A stretch of 64,000 nucleotides of DNA, taken from contig OW285190.1 in assembly GCA_935421135.1 (NCBI GenBank), forward strand, positions 1,116,001-1,180,000. Direction: 5' to 3'. Each line of letters starts with the position of its first letter. The stretch's first letter is position 1. The stretch comes from Bugulina stolonifera. Taxonomy: Eukaryota > Bryozoa > Gymnolaemata > Cheilostomatida > Bugulidae. The translations under genes were made by a program, and so were the position numbers. Shown here in pieces: positions 34,644 through 46,049 of the stretch. Below the pieces are notes generated by a model, which was given only the letters and a program-made list of their open reading frames with translations, searched no databases and had not been told where the DNA came from.

Positions 34644-36298
34644 ATGGGATGCTGCTTTGGGTCATTTTGTGACGAGAGTTACGGTAGTGGCACCGCACAC
34701 TATGGATCCGATTCTCAGAAAAATAGTCAAGTTGCAGTAAACCGTAAACGTGCTTATTCGGATGAAGACAGTTCTATTGTAAGTTTGCTTCAATACAAAG
34801 TTTTATTCTGGGTATGTATATACACTGATTTATTGTAGTGGTAGATTCTACATGTAATTACATACAATCGTGCAATTACATGTATAGTTAAGTGTCATAG
34901 CCCTCAAGTATAAACCCCTTAACATTAAATACTTCAAATTTTAAACAAATGATGGTGAGAATTGGCTATTCGATTTGTTTGCAGTAAATTAAACTGTTAA
35001 ATGAGTGAAGTCATTAGGCCAGGTGGCACCCCACCAATACGTGCTTGCATGTAGGCCTACAATGCAGTCTGCTAGTACGACTTTGCAGGAAGTAAGGAGG
35101 GAGCGAGCTCGGGTAGCTGCCGAGAAGAGGCAGTTAGCTAACCAAACTAGAGGTGTTGGTCATCAGTCGTACCTAGAGGTAAAACAGAAGAGACTAGAGC
35201 AGGAGGAGAAGAAAGCTGTGTCCTCTGGCCGGGCCAATCAAACTAGTGCTTTATCTGTAAGTAGACTAGTACTCTATCTGTAAGTAGACTAGTGCTCTAT
35301 CTGTAAGTAAACTAGTGCTCTATCTGTAAGTAAACTAGTACTCTATCTGTAAGTATACTAGTGCTCTATCTGTAAGTAGACTAGTGCTCTATCTGTAAGT
35401 AGACTAGTGCTCTATCTGTAAGTAGACTAGTGCTCTATCTGTAAGTAGACTAGTGCTCTATCTGTAAGTAGACTAGTGCTCTATCCGTAAGTAAACTGGT
35501 GCTCTATCTGTCGTACCAGCCTATCAGTGGCCTTGATTACTATCCAGCCTTACGTGTTGGTCTTTGCATAGCTCTATCGTCTGTTGATGGTTATCACATC
35601 TGACCATCAGACTGCTGAGTATACCATAGCATGTTATCTACATGTAGAACATTAGGTGTCTTCGCGACCTAAATTTCAGGCCCAGGCCAATTTGCAAAGA
35701 CATTTTCCGGCACACATCAGTCACAGAGTCGTGAACACACACCGGGTTGGGCAAAAGCAAAATACTCATTTTCGCATGAAGAAGTCAGGTGTGCCGATGA
35801 GCTAGGGATGGTTTCGTTTGGCCAAGCCAAGTCCCAGGCCAATAGCCCTTCTGGCCTGGGTCGACGGCCATATTGGGATTTTTATTTGCGACCTGGGTCC
35901 GTCCAAGAAGTCGCTTGGACGCGAAGACACCTATTGCATAATAAAGTCACTCTTGGTCTGATAGTGTAATGATAGAGTGCTGATGATAATTCATAGGGAC
36001 ATGGGTTCAATCTCACCAAAGCATGATTTTTTCATTTTAGTAATTCACTAATTTGTTAGCTACTATAAGATTGAGGGGATAGCTATACAATACTATATTA
36101 TGTAATCTGTAAAATTGCATGCACCGTGTACCCACCTCATCTGTTCCACTTTGGACCCTGTATAATAATGTATAATTATGGCTTGTTAAGTGGTTAGAAC
36201 CATGCAGTGGTGGATAGAGCTGTTTGGTGGGGATCTTGGAGTAGCCTGAGATTCCAGCATATTCATTTGTGATTCTGTTGCAGTGGAAAGTGGGCTAG
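34644..36298 (+). CDS. SVIP-like small VCP/p97-interacting protein
   Basis: Exons 34644-34778, 35068-35256 and 36284-36298 (stop TAG) are joined in phase 0 at GTAAGT and GTAAGTAG donors; 112 residues. The N terminus MGCCFGSF has Gly2 for myristoylation and Cys3/Cys4 for palmitoylation. A basic/Ala helix RRERARVAAEKRQ (about 54-66) fits a VCP-interacting motif, followed by a charged helix KQKRLEQEEKK. It ends SWKVG, like the RWTVS end of vertebrate SVIP as I remember it. SVIP inhibits ER-associated degradation by binding p97 and Derlin at the ER membrane. It is longer than the 77-residue vertebrate protein. The call rests on motif order and ends, not on a search. Confidence 0.62.
35242..35512 (+). 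repeat. 23-bp minisatellite of the exon 2/intron 2 junction, about 11 copies
   Basis: Exon 2 of the SVIP-like gene ends ACTAGTGCTTTATCT and its intron begins GTAAGTAGACTAG. The array unit is ACTAGTGCTCTATCT plus GTAAGTAG, repeated head to tail to about 35512. Every unit therefore carries 15 exon-derived bases and a strong GTAAGTA donor. Donor variants are GTAAGTAA and GTAAGTAT. Confidence 0.95.
35650..35936. mobile_element. MITE-like element with AGGTGTCTTCGCG inverted ends
   Basis: The left end AGGTGTCTTCGCG and the right end CGCGAAGACACCT are perfect inverses about 280 bases apart. The flanking trinucleotide ATT is present on both sides. It lies in intron 2 of the SVIP-like gene, downstream of the minisatellite. 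Confidence 0.68.
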
Positions 36299-37147
36299 TT
36301 GTTTCTATGCAATGGATTGAACGCAAGACAGCTTCTATTTACTACTCACACACTACACTACATGGATATATTGAATATATATTGTACATTTACATGTATA
36401 TTATACACCCTCTGATATTTATATTACATGTATATATGCTACAATAAAAATAATTATGCAGTATTTATGGGAATTCCACTTTGAACTTCTATTTGTTCAG
36501 TACATCACAGATATTTTTATACATTATTAATATATTATTATATTTTACTCTTTTATTGCTTCATGTGTCTACATAGTATAGGTTATGTGCTGTGCTAGCA
36601 GGGTAACATTTACATTATAGAGATACTATTATTTTATGACTATTACTATGACTACTATTTAGTACAATCTCTCCTTGTAATCTCTTTTATACATGTAGTT
36701 ATTGTATGTAGAGATACATTCAATGTATTGTTTGATTCACTCAATAAACCACCTTCTGAGTACAGATTACAAACAAGCAATAATGATGTCCAAAATCCAT
36801 TACTATTACTATATTGTCTGTTCCTGCATTGATTCAAGAGTACACAACTTCCATTCTCTTAGTTCAACACAATCAAGTTCATGTAAATGGTATATACAGT
36901 GTATAATATTGTAATCTAATGCTAAGCGTGCCATAAAACCCCTACAGCCTAAATAACCAAAGTAAAAAATCACTAGGGCAGGTTGCAGTTATCCAGTATA
37001 CATATATTTCTAATTTACTACTAAGAGTGAATGATATATTATTTAAATATCTCTCGAGCTATTAGTGCATATAAAATCTTGTAGGCCATTTGTTTTATAG
37101 ACACAGTATCCAGGTTCAAATAATGTCCCTCATGTTTGACCTTGTGT

Positions 37148-40100
37148 TCAGTAGCCTTTCCTCCAATCGATGAGATAGTTGAGAGGTCTATCGCTGACAT
37201 AATTGTGTAAGTTTTCTATCACAGCGTCAGCAACCTACATGCAAGTATTAGAGTAAATATGGTTAGCTAATAGGGCGTATGTACCTAACAGAGTACAGAA
37301 ACACCTGCTATAGCCTTAGTTCTAACACAACCAGTGGCTCATTCCTGTATGCTTCAAGTGAATTTGGATTGTTGGTATTCAAAGTCTATTACACACACAA
37401 ACATGTAGAATACTGTAATTATTTTTCTGGAGTATTTTGGGCAGCATACCATAGCTACAAAGCTGCATGTAATAATACAGTACATGAACAAAAAGCAAAA
37501 TTCCATTACAGTAAGGTACATGAATAGATACACCTGCTATGTGTGGTGTTATAGTAACATACCTGATGGGGCATAGATACACCTGCTATGTGTGGTGTTA
37601 TAGTAACATACCTAATGGGGCATAGATACACCTGCTATGTGTGGTGTTATACGAGGGTCATTCAGTAAGTAAGGTGAATTTTTTCATAGGACTTGTATTG
37701 TACATAGAAACATTTTTTTTTATTCTACTACACAGTCTCCATTTAATGATACACATTTTTTCTTTCTGTATATGAGCTTCTGAATTTCTTCTACATAAAA
37801 ATCTTTGGATTGGCATTTTAGCCAATCGCTCACAGTTATCTGTACCTCTTCATCACCAGTGAAATGTTTTCCTCTCATGAACTCTTTAAGGGGTCCAAAC
37901 AAGTAGAAATCAGATGGGGTAAGATCTGGGCTATAGGGTGGATGAGGTAGCAGTTCCCAACCATACTGGTAGATGGTTTCCACTGTTGTGGCTGCAGTGT
38001 GAGGTCTGGCATTGTCATGCTCAGGGGTCAGCATTATGGAAACCCATCGACAGCTGACTTTGGAGTAGGAGAGATTTTCATGAACAATTCTGTGTGCTGT
38101 ACCTACTGATATGCCTAATTTTCTTGAGATGTCATCCACTCTCAGTCTTCTTTCAGTCCTAATGAGATTATCCACAGATTGGGTCATGGTATAGGTTCTC
38201 ACCTCTGTAGGCCTTTCTTGATCATGAACACTTGTCCGGCCTTCTTTGAACAATTTACCCCATTTGTAGACTTTTTTTGCCAAAACAAACTGTTCCATAC
38301 ACATTTAACATCCTGCTATAGGCCTACATTTTTCTGGGTTTACATCCTTCAGACACAAAAAATTTTATTCCTGACCTCTGCTCAATCCTGGAGCATTCTG
38401 CTTGATTGGCGATTTGGAAAAATCTCAAAAGATGTAATCATAATCTCAAAATAAGTTGGTGGGTGTTTTTAAATAGAAATTATGTAGAAAAATAAAAAAA
38501 AAAAAAATTTCTATGTACATGAAAAAATTCACCTTACTTACTGAATGACCCTCGTAATAACATACCTGATGGGGCATAGAAACACCTGCTATGTGTGGTA
38601 TTATAGTAACATACCTGATGGGGCATAGAAACACCTGCTATGTGTGGTATTATAGTAACATACCTGATGGGGCATAGAAACACCTGCTATGTGTGGTGTT
38701 ATAGTAACATACCTGATGGGGCATAGAAACACCTGCTATGTGTGGTATTATAGTAACATACCTGATGGGGCATAGAAACACCTGCTATGTGTGGTATTAT
38801 AGTAACATACCTGATGGGGCATAGAAACACCTGCTATGTGTGGTATTATAGTAACATACCTGATGGGGCATAGAAACACCTGCTATGTGTGGTATTATAG
38901 TAACATACCTGATGGGGCATAGAAACACCTGCTATGTGTGGTATTATAGTAACATACCTGATGGGGCATAGAAACACCTGCTATGTGTGGTATTATAGTA
39001 ACATACCTGATGGGGCATAGAAACGCCTGCTATGTGTGGTGTTATAGTAACGTTAGGGTGAGTCCAGAGAGGAGAGGTCTTGGGCAATGGCTCAGTGGGG
39101 AAGACATCCAATATGGCAGCTCGTATCCACTTCTGTCTATCAACACAACATAATCACATATTAGTATAATCACCAATAGACAGCATAAACAGTACATCAG
39201 AGTTGTGACAGACACATGTATTCGCTTACTCCAAAGCCTGCAGTATAGATGTTTCAGTGCAGATATCACCCCGTCCCACATTGATGAATACAGACTTCTT
39301 AGGACCACAGGCTTCAAGTCTACCATTGTCTAGGAGTGCACGAGTCAAAGGTGTGCTGGGTAAGATGTTGCAGATATAGTCACAGCTAGATAGCACCTCA
39401 TCCAGTCCATTAGACAGCCTGTACATAATACATGTGTATGTAATAAAATAGAACACAGACAGATGACATATACTGTATGTCAACTCTTCTGAGGGCAGAG
39501 AGTGAGTAAAATAATTGACTAATGGAACAAGTGGAATGTTTAGCTCCCTCAATATTTCACAAGTGTAAAGTTTAGAAAGAATACAGTATTTTGGATGCGA
39601 GTGAATTATTCCAAACACAAATCCATCAAATCCTACACTGTTGTAATAATTATAAGTTAGCAGAAGGATCTGACAGCTGTGTCGAAAAGAAGGGAGATTA
39701 AAAGAAAAATTAGAAAAATCATCTGCATGCATAAAGTCTCAATAATTATCTATAATATAGTACCATATAAGACAATATAACATAATGTAGCATATTAAAA
39801 TATTATAATGATATAAATGTAGCCATAATAAAATATAATAAAAGATAAAATTATACATCAGTTTCCTTACCATTTAAGGATCCTTACCATTTAGGATAAC
39901 AATTTATTGCATATTCAGTCGTATGATACACTATAGCATAGGAGTTGATAACTATAGCACAGTAGTTGATAACTATAGCACGGTAGTTGATACACTATAG
40001 CACAGTAGTTGATACAATATAGCAGAGTCATTAATACACGATAGTAACTTTCACAAATATCAACCAAAATTAAGCCATGTCTGTCTTTACCATTGTTCGG

Positions 40101-42011
40101 ATGGTAACCAAATGGATGGAACATTCCATGAGTATGCTAATGTTGAACACTATGAACTTCTCATAGCACACTTATAACACTATCATACGTGTATAGAGGA
40201 GAGAGGAAGGTATAATACTAACCTATACTCATCCACATGTGCACACCTGTCAGCCTCACATGGTATGCTGTTAACTATTGCCCACACTCTCATACCAAAC
40301 GCCTTGCAGCCACTGGCAACTAAAACATTCAATATTCACAAAGTAATAGAGTACTAGGCTCTCAAGAGAGGATAGCACCACACTATGACAGGCAGCGTAT
40401 AGATAACACCACACTATGACAGGCAGCGTATAGATGACACCACACTATGACAGGCAGTGTATAGGTAACACCGCACTATGACAGGCAGCGTATAGATGAC
40501 ACCACACTATAACAGGCAGCATATAGATGACACCACACTATGACAGGCAGTGTATAGGTAACACCGCACTATGACAGGCAGTGTATAGGTAACACCGCAC
40601 TATGACAGGCAGCGTATAGGTAACACCGCAATATGACAGGCAGCGTATAGATGACACCACACTGTGACAGGCAGCGTATAGATGACACCACACTATGACA
40701 GGCAGTGTATAGGTAACACCGCACTATGACAGGCAGCGTATAGGTAACACCGCACTATGACAGGCAGCGTATAGATGACACCACACTATGACAGGCAGCG
40801 TATGGATAACACCACACTATGACAGGCAGTGTATAGGTAACACCACACTATGACAGGCAGCGTATAGATGACACCACACTATGACAGGCAGCGTAAGGAT
40901 GAGCATACTGAATAACTCGCCTTTCTTCCCAATATCACCCAGTCCCAGTACACCAATAGACAGGGTGTTTAAGGGCCTAGAATTGGATTGTATATAGTTC
41001 GGTATCTCAGTCGACCTACAAAGCAACATCAACAGTATATTCAATAACCACTGCCAGAGTATGATGGACCACAGTCTAATGTTTGTACGGTGGACATACA
41101 GTGTACAGTGGACAAACAGTGTACGGTGGACATACAGTGTACAGTGGACAAACAGTGTACAGTGGACATACGGTGTACAGTGGACATACGGTGTACAGTG
41201 GACATACAGTGGACATACAATGTATGGTAATATATTATGTACACGTATTTACTATTGATATAATAAACGCACCAATGTGAAGCTGCTTGTTCCTGATAGG
41301 CCAACCTATAATTCCTCTCCTGAGCTACTATATAACTGAGGACGTATTCCGCTATTTGCTGGCCAAATACTCCAGAAAATCGGCAGTATTTGAATGCAGG
41401 CAGAGGACCGTCAGCTGGTATATCTCTTACCATGCTATCAATAGATTAAATAATAGAATCATATCTATAAATACATGGTTTATGTTGAAAATAGAACACT
41501 ATGTGCATGTAGTTCACACAAATATACTTATATGTACGTATGTTTGATTGACTGGTTAAGATACACAACTTCAGAGGCTAACTATTCACATTATTTATCT
41601 TCTTTGACAGAGGAAATACATTCGTCCAATAAACATCTAGAGCGTTTCAATAGATGCAAATGTAACAAGGTAATAACTATGCTTGTATCCTCTCAACCTC
41701 TCTACTGTCACTACAATCAACATCACTGGTTTACTTTTGTGTACTAGAGATATACGCAAGAAGGCCTACCTATCTATACCAGCCCAAGTTCCATGTACCA
41801 ATGCAAGGTTAGGCCTACCATACAGCCAGTGGCTAGAGTGGTGCGGCTCGGATATAATCACCTCAGCCTCATTCAGCGTCAGCTCATCTTTGCTGCTCAT
41901 ATTGCGGGGGTCAACTGAGGTCAGTTTGCTCACCACTGCTGCACATCTCTGTCTGATGACCTCAGTAATGTTAGGAATCTCTGACATAACGCATACTATC
42001 GGTCTCTTCAT
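37148..42011 (-). CDS. D-isomer-specific 2-hydroxyacid dehydrogenase
   Basis: Exons on the minus strand: 42011-41770, 41434-41273, 41015-40921, 40319-40223, 39418-39230, 39136-39007 and 37234-37148 (stop TGA). All phases agree; 333 residues, the usual family length. Landmarks: FKYCRFSGVFGQQ and AEYVLSYIVAQERNY (substrate/hinge part), the NAD(P)-binding loop GVLGLGDIGK (about 154-163), the catalytic Arg in NVGRGD (about R248), Glu in FPTEPLP (about E277) and His in TPHIAG (about H296). The family reduces 2-keto acids such as glyoxylate or hydroxypyruvate with NAD(P)H; the LDVFPTEPLP/TPHIAG pattern is nearest the GhrA-type branch. No targeting peptide is obvious. The third intron appears to use a GC donor (AAAG/GCGAGT), required by phase. 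The intron after the His-motif exon holds a junction minisatellite and a mariner. Confidence 0.9.
37652..38554 (-). mobile_element. Internally deleted mariner element
   Basis: The terminal inverted repeats begin CGAGGGTCATTCAGTAAGTA and match for about 35 bases at both ends. A TA target duplication flanks the 903-bp element. It inserted inside a unit of the 49-bp minisatellite, so the array is older than the insertion. Confidence 0.93.
37720..38304 (-). pseudogene. Mariner transposase, internally deleted
   Basis: A 194-codon frame against about 345 in the family. The N-terminal HTH part is present (RLRVDDISRKLGISVGTAHR) and so is the C-terminal part (HDNARPHTA, then YSPDLTPSDFYLFGPLKEF). The fragment jumps from SCRWVSIML straight to TPEHDNARPHTA, removing the segment with the first catalytic Asp. 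The D of HDNARPH and the D of the SPDL-x-PSD-(Y/F) motif remain. It cannot be active but could be mobilised in trans because the ends are intact. Confidence 0.88.
39915..40040. repeat. About 20-bp tandem repeat in dehydrogenase intron 4
   Basis: Four to five copies of TAGCACAGTAGTTGATACAC and the variant GATAACTATAGCAC. The array lies between the exons at 39418 and 40223. Confidence 0.82.
40370..40905. repeat. 31-bp minisatellite, about 17 copies
   Basis: The unit is ACTATGACAGGCAGCGTATA followed by GATGACACCAC, with two alternating variants (GATGACACCAC and GGTAACACCGC). The array begins about 15-20 bases after the GC-type donor at 40920 of the dehydrogenase gene. Confidence 0.94.
41080..41222. 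repeat. About 20-bp tandem repeat (GTGTACAGTGGACATACA)
   Basis: About seven copies with A/G variants lie in dehydrogenase intron 2, about 50 bases past the donor at 41272. Confidence 0.88.
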
Positions 42012-42351
42012 TACTCCACCTACTAACATTTATATTGTGTGTAACACATTCATTCATAATATTGTAATACTCAATCAGATAGCTAGGCTCAACTCAACAC
42101 CACATATACTGAGATAAACAACTGGCAAGACACACCTACGAGCAGACTAATAGCAGATTATAGATATGATTCAAGCTATCAAGATAATTAACTGCAGTCA
42201 AAAATTTTAACAAATAACCGTAGCAAAACAGATCATGAAAAATGCAAATGCCCATATCGACTATACCATATAGGAACATTTCCTAGTGATGCTGTTGTTT
42301 ATAGTTCTAATTTGCCCAAACATGAATCTGCTGTGTATCTTTTGCTACATT

Positions 42352-42816
42352 GTTCTAAAGCTGTGTTTGCATTACACCAATTCCAACACCAACTCCGGCT
42401 TCAACTACAACTTTCAGCCCAACTACAACTTTCAGCCCAACTCCAACTTTGTGTTTAGTGTTTACACTACACCAACTAATTGCTGACCACAAAATATAAT
42501 TAACCACCAGCATTCACAATAACAAAAAAGCATGGCTGTACTTGGATTATAGTAAATATGCCCTAAAGCTTTGGGTTTATCATCTACAATCCAGAGCCAA
42601 TCCTAGATTTGAAAAATAGATGCTAGCAATAAAAAACACTGATTAGTGATTGGGCAATACTGGCCGACTTGTCAGAGGAATGGGGGAGTGTTGGGTTGCT
42701 CCAACTCCCGTCTCCGACAATAGGCGTCTCCAACTCCGATTTTTGTGTTTATACTACACCAACTTTGCCGGAGTTGGGCAAAACAGCCGAAGTTGGTGTT
42801 AGAGTTGTGTAATCGT
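42352..42816. mobile_element. TIR element with ACACCAACTCC ends, copy 1
   Basis: The left part is TGTTTGCATTACACCAATTC and the right part reads GTTGGTGTTAGAGTTGTGTA, inversely related. Internal TTGGATTATAGTAAATATGC and TAAAGCTTTGGGTTTATCAT segments are shared with the 45.5-kb copy. It lies just 5' of the dehydrogenase gene. Confidence 0.55.
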
Positions 42817-43615
42817 ACCTGAATGATTACACACCAGAATCAGATAAAAAACTAGGCTAGCATAAAACTAATAGGTTTTTAGGCAACAAAAATAAATATC
42901 ACATTCTAAGGTTAGCATCCAAGCTAGGCTATACTAGGGGAGGCTAGGTGTGTAACATAACATAATCTAATAGAGTAACCACCATTCAATGGTTATGCTA
43001 CTGATGATATCCCATGATGCCCATAACATCATGCAAACTGTCACTAACAACCTAATCGTGATGATAAGCGTACACTGTAGCATCTATGATAATCGATACT
43101 ACGAATACAGGAAAACAAAATTATAATCATAATCATAAACATACATCGATAGATGGACAAAGATACCAACTTACAAAAATTAATGATAAAAACTAATTTA
43201 AAAGGCGACCCAAAATGAATTTAAGGCTTACTTAGTAGCATTCAGTCGAGTAAGGAGTAGTAAAATATTGCGTGCTCTTTCTGAGGAGAAAGTCGGAGAG
43301 AAAGTCAAGAGTTTAACCAATTAGGATACGCTCCTAATAGGTAATAGAGGCATATGTTGTAATTTGTATGCTGTTGTGAAGTTTGGTTGATGCCTGTTAG
43401 TGCTTTGTAAAGATATGAGTATGCACTGTTAATGGTAGCAGTGTGGGAGTGGTACATCGTCCTCCGATTTTATGTACGCTGAGTGGAGCCGAGGGCTGAA
43501 CTAGCAATGCTGTGCCTAGCAGTGGTTGATTACAAGAAGAACAATAGGTAGAGATGCACTGAAAACTACATATCGTGCCATTGCTTTTTAATAGTGTAAT
43601 TGACTAGCACTTTAG

Positions 43616-44250
43616 CAGACATGGGCACTCGAGTCATTTTACTTGACTCAAGTTAACTCGAGCAACAGCTTTTCATTACTTTTAATTGACTTGTGCTTTT
43701 GTATTGTGTGAAAGCTGAGAATTGACTTTTACTTCTACTCTCCTACAGAGCATGATGCTTGACTCTTACTTTACTCTAATCTCTCAGCTATCAATGATAA
43801 TTCTATTGGTTTGGTGTAATTATGTAAGAAGTCTCCATAGAGAAGCTGAGAGGCTTATAGATAAATAGACCTACCATTATAACAAGTGCAAATTTGAAAT
43901 AGCCTTTGTTCCTCAGAACTACTATAACTGACAGAAAATCGGATCTAACACTAAGCATTACCTATTGTGTGTTGTCACACTTGTATACATCAGAAATTTG
44001 TGTTATACAAAATTCCCATTGGTATTCTCTTTGACATACCGCTGTACTTTTGACTCTACTCTGACTCTAGCATTTTGGCACTAGTTGCTTGACTCTTACT
44101 TTACTTTTCAAAATGGCTCTTTATTTACTCTTAGTCTACTTTTGACTTGCTTCATCCGATGAGTTGACTCTAAATTACTTTTTATCAATTGGGAATACAT
44201 ACTCTTACTTGACTCTTGACTTGAGTATTTGTCTGCTTGGCACATGTCTG
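43616..44250. mobile_element. 635-bp hAT-type MITE with perfect 8-bp target duplication
   Basis: The left end CAGACATGGGCAC and right end GGCACATGTCTG are inverted. CACTTTAG lies immediately on both sides (43608-43615 and 44251-44258). The interior is repetitive CTTGACTCTTACTTTACT-type sequence without a coding frame. Confidence 0.82.
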
Positions 44251-44844
44251 CACTTTAGTAAAAATATTTTACAATTGATGCTAAATTACATTGATTATTT
44301 CAATCAATGATTTTAGTATGGAGGGCGCCATCTTTAACTATTCCGCAGGGAAGTTTGCGCGACTTATATGTGGGTATTGTTTTAGCATTTGTCCAATGAA
44401 ATGTGTCATGGGTGACCTATAAATCACCGAATAAAAACCATATACGACGTCATCAACATTAGGCGTAATCTCCGCCATTTTTTCTCCACTTTCACAGAGC
44501 AGAGGAGAGAACTCCTTTTTACAGACTTTCTGGACTTCAATTTTGCCTGCAAACAACGCTTGCCACCTAATTTGGATTTAAAGACAACCGAGTGGCAAAC
44601 ATCACACTCCGTGGTAACTAAACCTATTATATGGTTATTTGTACCTATTTTAACCATGGAAATTATAGTTTGAACTGATCTTTTATGTTTGTCATGTGCT
44701 ATAGAGACAACATTTGTGATTTTTCTTCTCTTGACCAGGTCCAATATGAGATTTGATAACACAGCGATCCAAAATTATAATGCAAAAGAGTTGTCTGCTC
44801 GATATTGTCATTCTGTTCCTTTCCCTATTTTAGCTATAATAATA

Positions 44845-44925
44845 ATTGCAATTAAAAATTCTAATTTAAATTTGAAGTTATTATTATAATAATAATAATT
44901 TCAAATTTAAATTAGAATTTTAATA
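44845..44925. repeat. Long AT-rich perfect hairpin
   Basis: AAAATTCTAATTTAAATTTG and its inverse CAAATTTAAATTAGAATTTT are joined by a TTATTATAATAA loop region. Single-stranded DNA or RNA would fold into a stem of about 30 bp. It may be a small MITE. Confidence 0.7.
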
Positions 44926-45465
44926 ATAATTATTAATTATATTCAATATTGTTAATTTAGATTTTATATTTTTATTATATTATTATAGTTGTTATAAATG
45001 GTAGCCTATAATTATTTTTATTTTATATTTAATATTCTATTTTCATGACTATTTTTCATTACAATTTTATATTTTTACAAGTACGTGATGTGTTGTTATC
45101 TTATGTGGATACAACTTGAAAATCCATGCTATTTTAAATGAAAGTATTTTAATTTTTGTAATAGAAGGTATGAGCTGAGGTCTCCCTACTTGCTTGATTA
45201 CGGCTACGAATTCCACTCAACTTCCAAAACCTATCTGCCAGTTGCTTTTGACAGTTAGAAATGTGCGACTGTTCGAAACGGGACATTTCGAAAGTGGACA
45301 GTTCGAAACGCCTAACCCCAACCACCAGGTTTCAACTAATTTTTATTTTTACTATTTTTTACATATAATTAACCAAACTAATTAACTAAAATGAATTATC
45401 TGTGAGTTTTGTTCTTCTAAATGTTATCTACACAGTTTCTAACTGTCCGCTTGTGGACAGTTAAG

Positions 45466-46043
45466 GTGCGTTTGCACTACACCAACTCCGACACCAACTC
45501 CGTCTTTTCTGCCCAACTCCGGCAAAGTTGGTGTAGTGTAAACACAAAAGTCGGTGTTAGAGATCCCTATTGTCGGAGTCGGAGCAACCCAACAATGCTG
45601 GGTTACTCCGACAAGTCAGGGGGTATCGACTAATTAGAAATCAGCATTTTAATTATAGCTAGCATTTGCTTTGCAAATCTAGGATTGGCTGTGGATTATT
45701 GATGATAAACCTAAAGCTTTATTGTGGGAAAAACCTTCCCTAGCACTAGCTATTCAAAGTGATGCTTACAAAATTGTAATTTGAAGTTTAATTTCCAATA
45801 GCTAAGGTTATAACTACCAGCCATTTTACAAATTTAGGATTAGCTGTGTTGATCATAGATGATAAATCCAAAGCTTTTACACTTATTTGCTATAACCCCA
45901 GTACATGTAGACTTGTAGGCCTACAAGCATGCTTGCTGCTGTGGGTACTGGCAAATAATTAATTATGTGGTCAACAACTAGTTGGTATAGTGTAAACACC
46001 ATAGTTGGGAGTTGGTGTTGGAGTTGGTGTAGTGTAAACGCAC
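45466..46043. mobile_element. TIR element with ACACCAACTCC ends, copy 2
   Basis: It begins GTGCGTTTGCACTACACCAA and ends with the inverse TTGGTGTAGTGTAAACGCAC. A second inverted GTTGGTGTAGTGTAAACACA lies at about 45525. It is about 580 bp and noncoding. Confidence 0.7.
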
Positions 46044-46049
46044 TTTTAG

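Larger units (their letters stand above)
37505..39048 (-). repeat. 49-bp junction minisatellite carrying the catalytic-His exon end, split by a mariner
   Basis: On the gene strand the unit is GTATGTTACTATAATACCAC followed by ACATAGCAGGTGTTTCTATG and CCCCATCAG. About 10 copies lie at 38557-39006 and about 3 at 37505-37650, with a mariner between. The coding exon ends with about 45 bases of the same unit (ATAACACCACACATAGCAGG ... CCCCATCAG), which encode TPHIAGVSMPHQ. Each intronic unit keeps a CAG/GTATGT donor. Confidence 0.96.
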
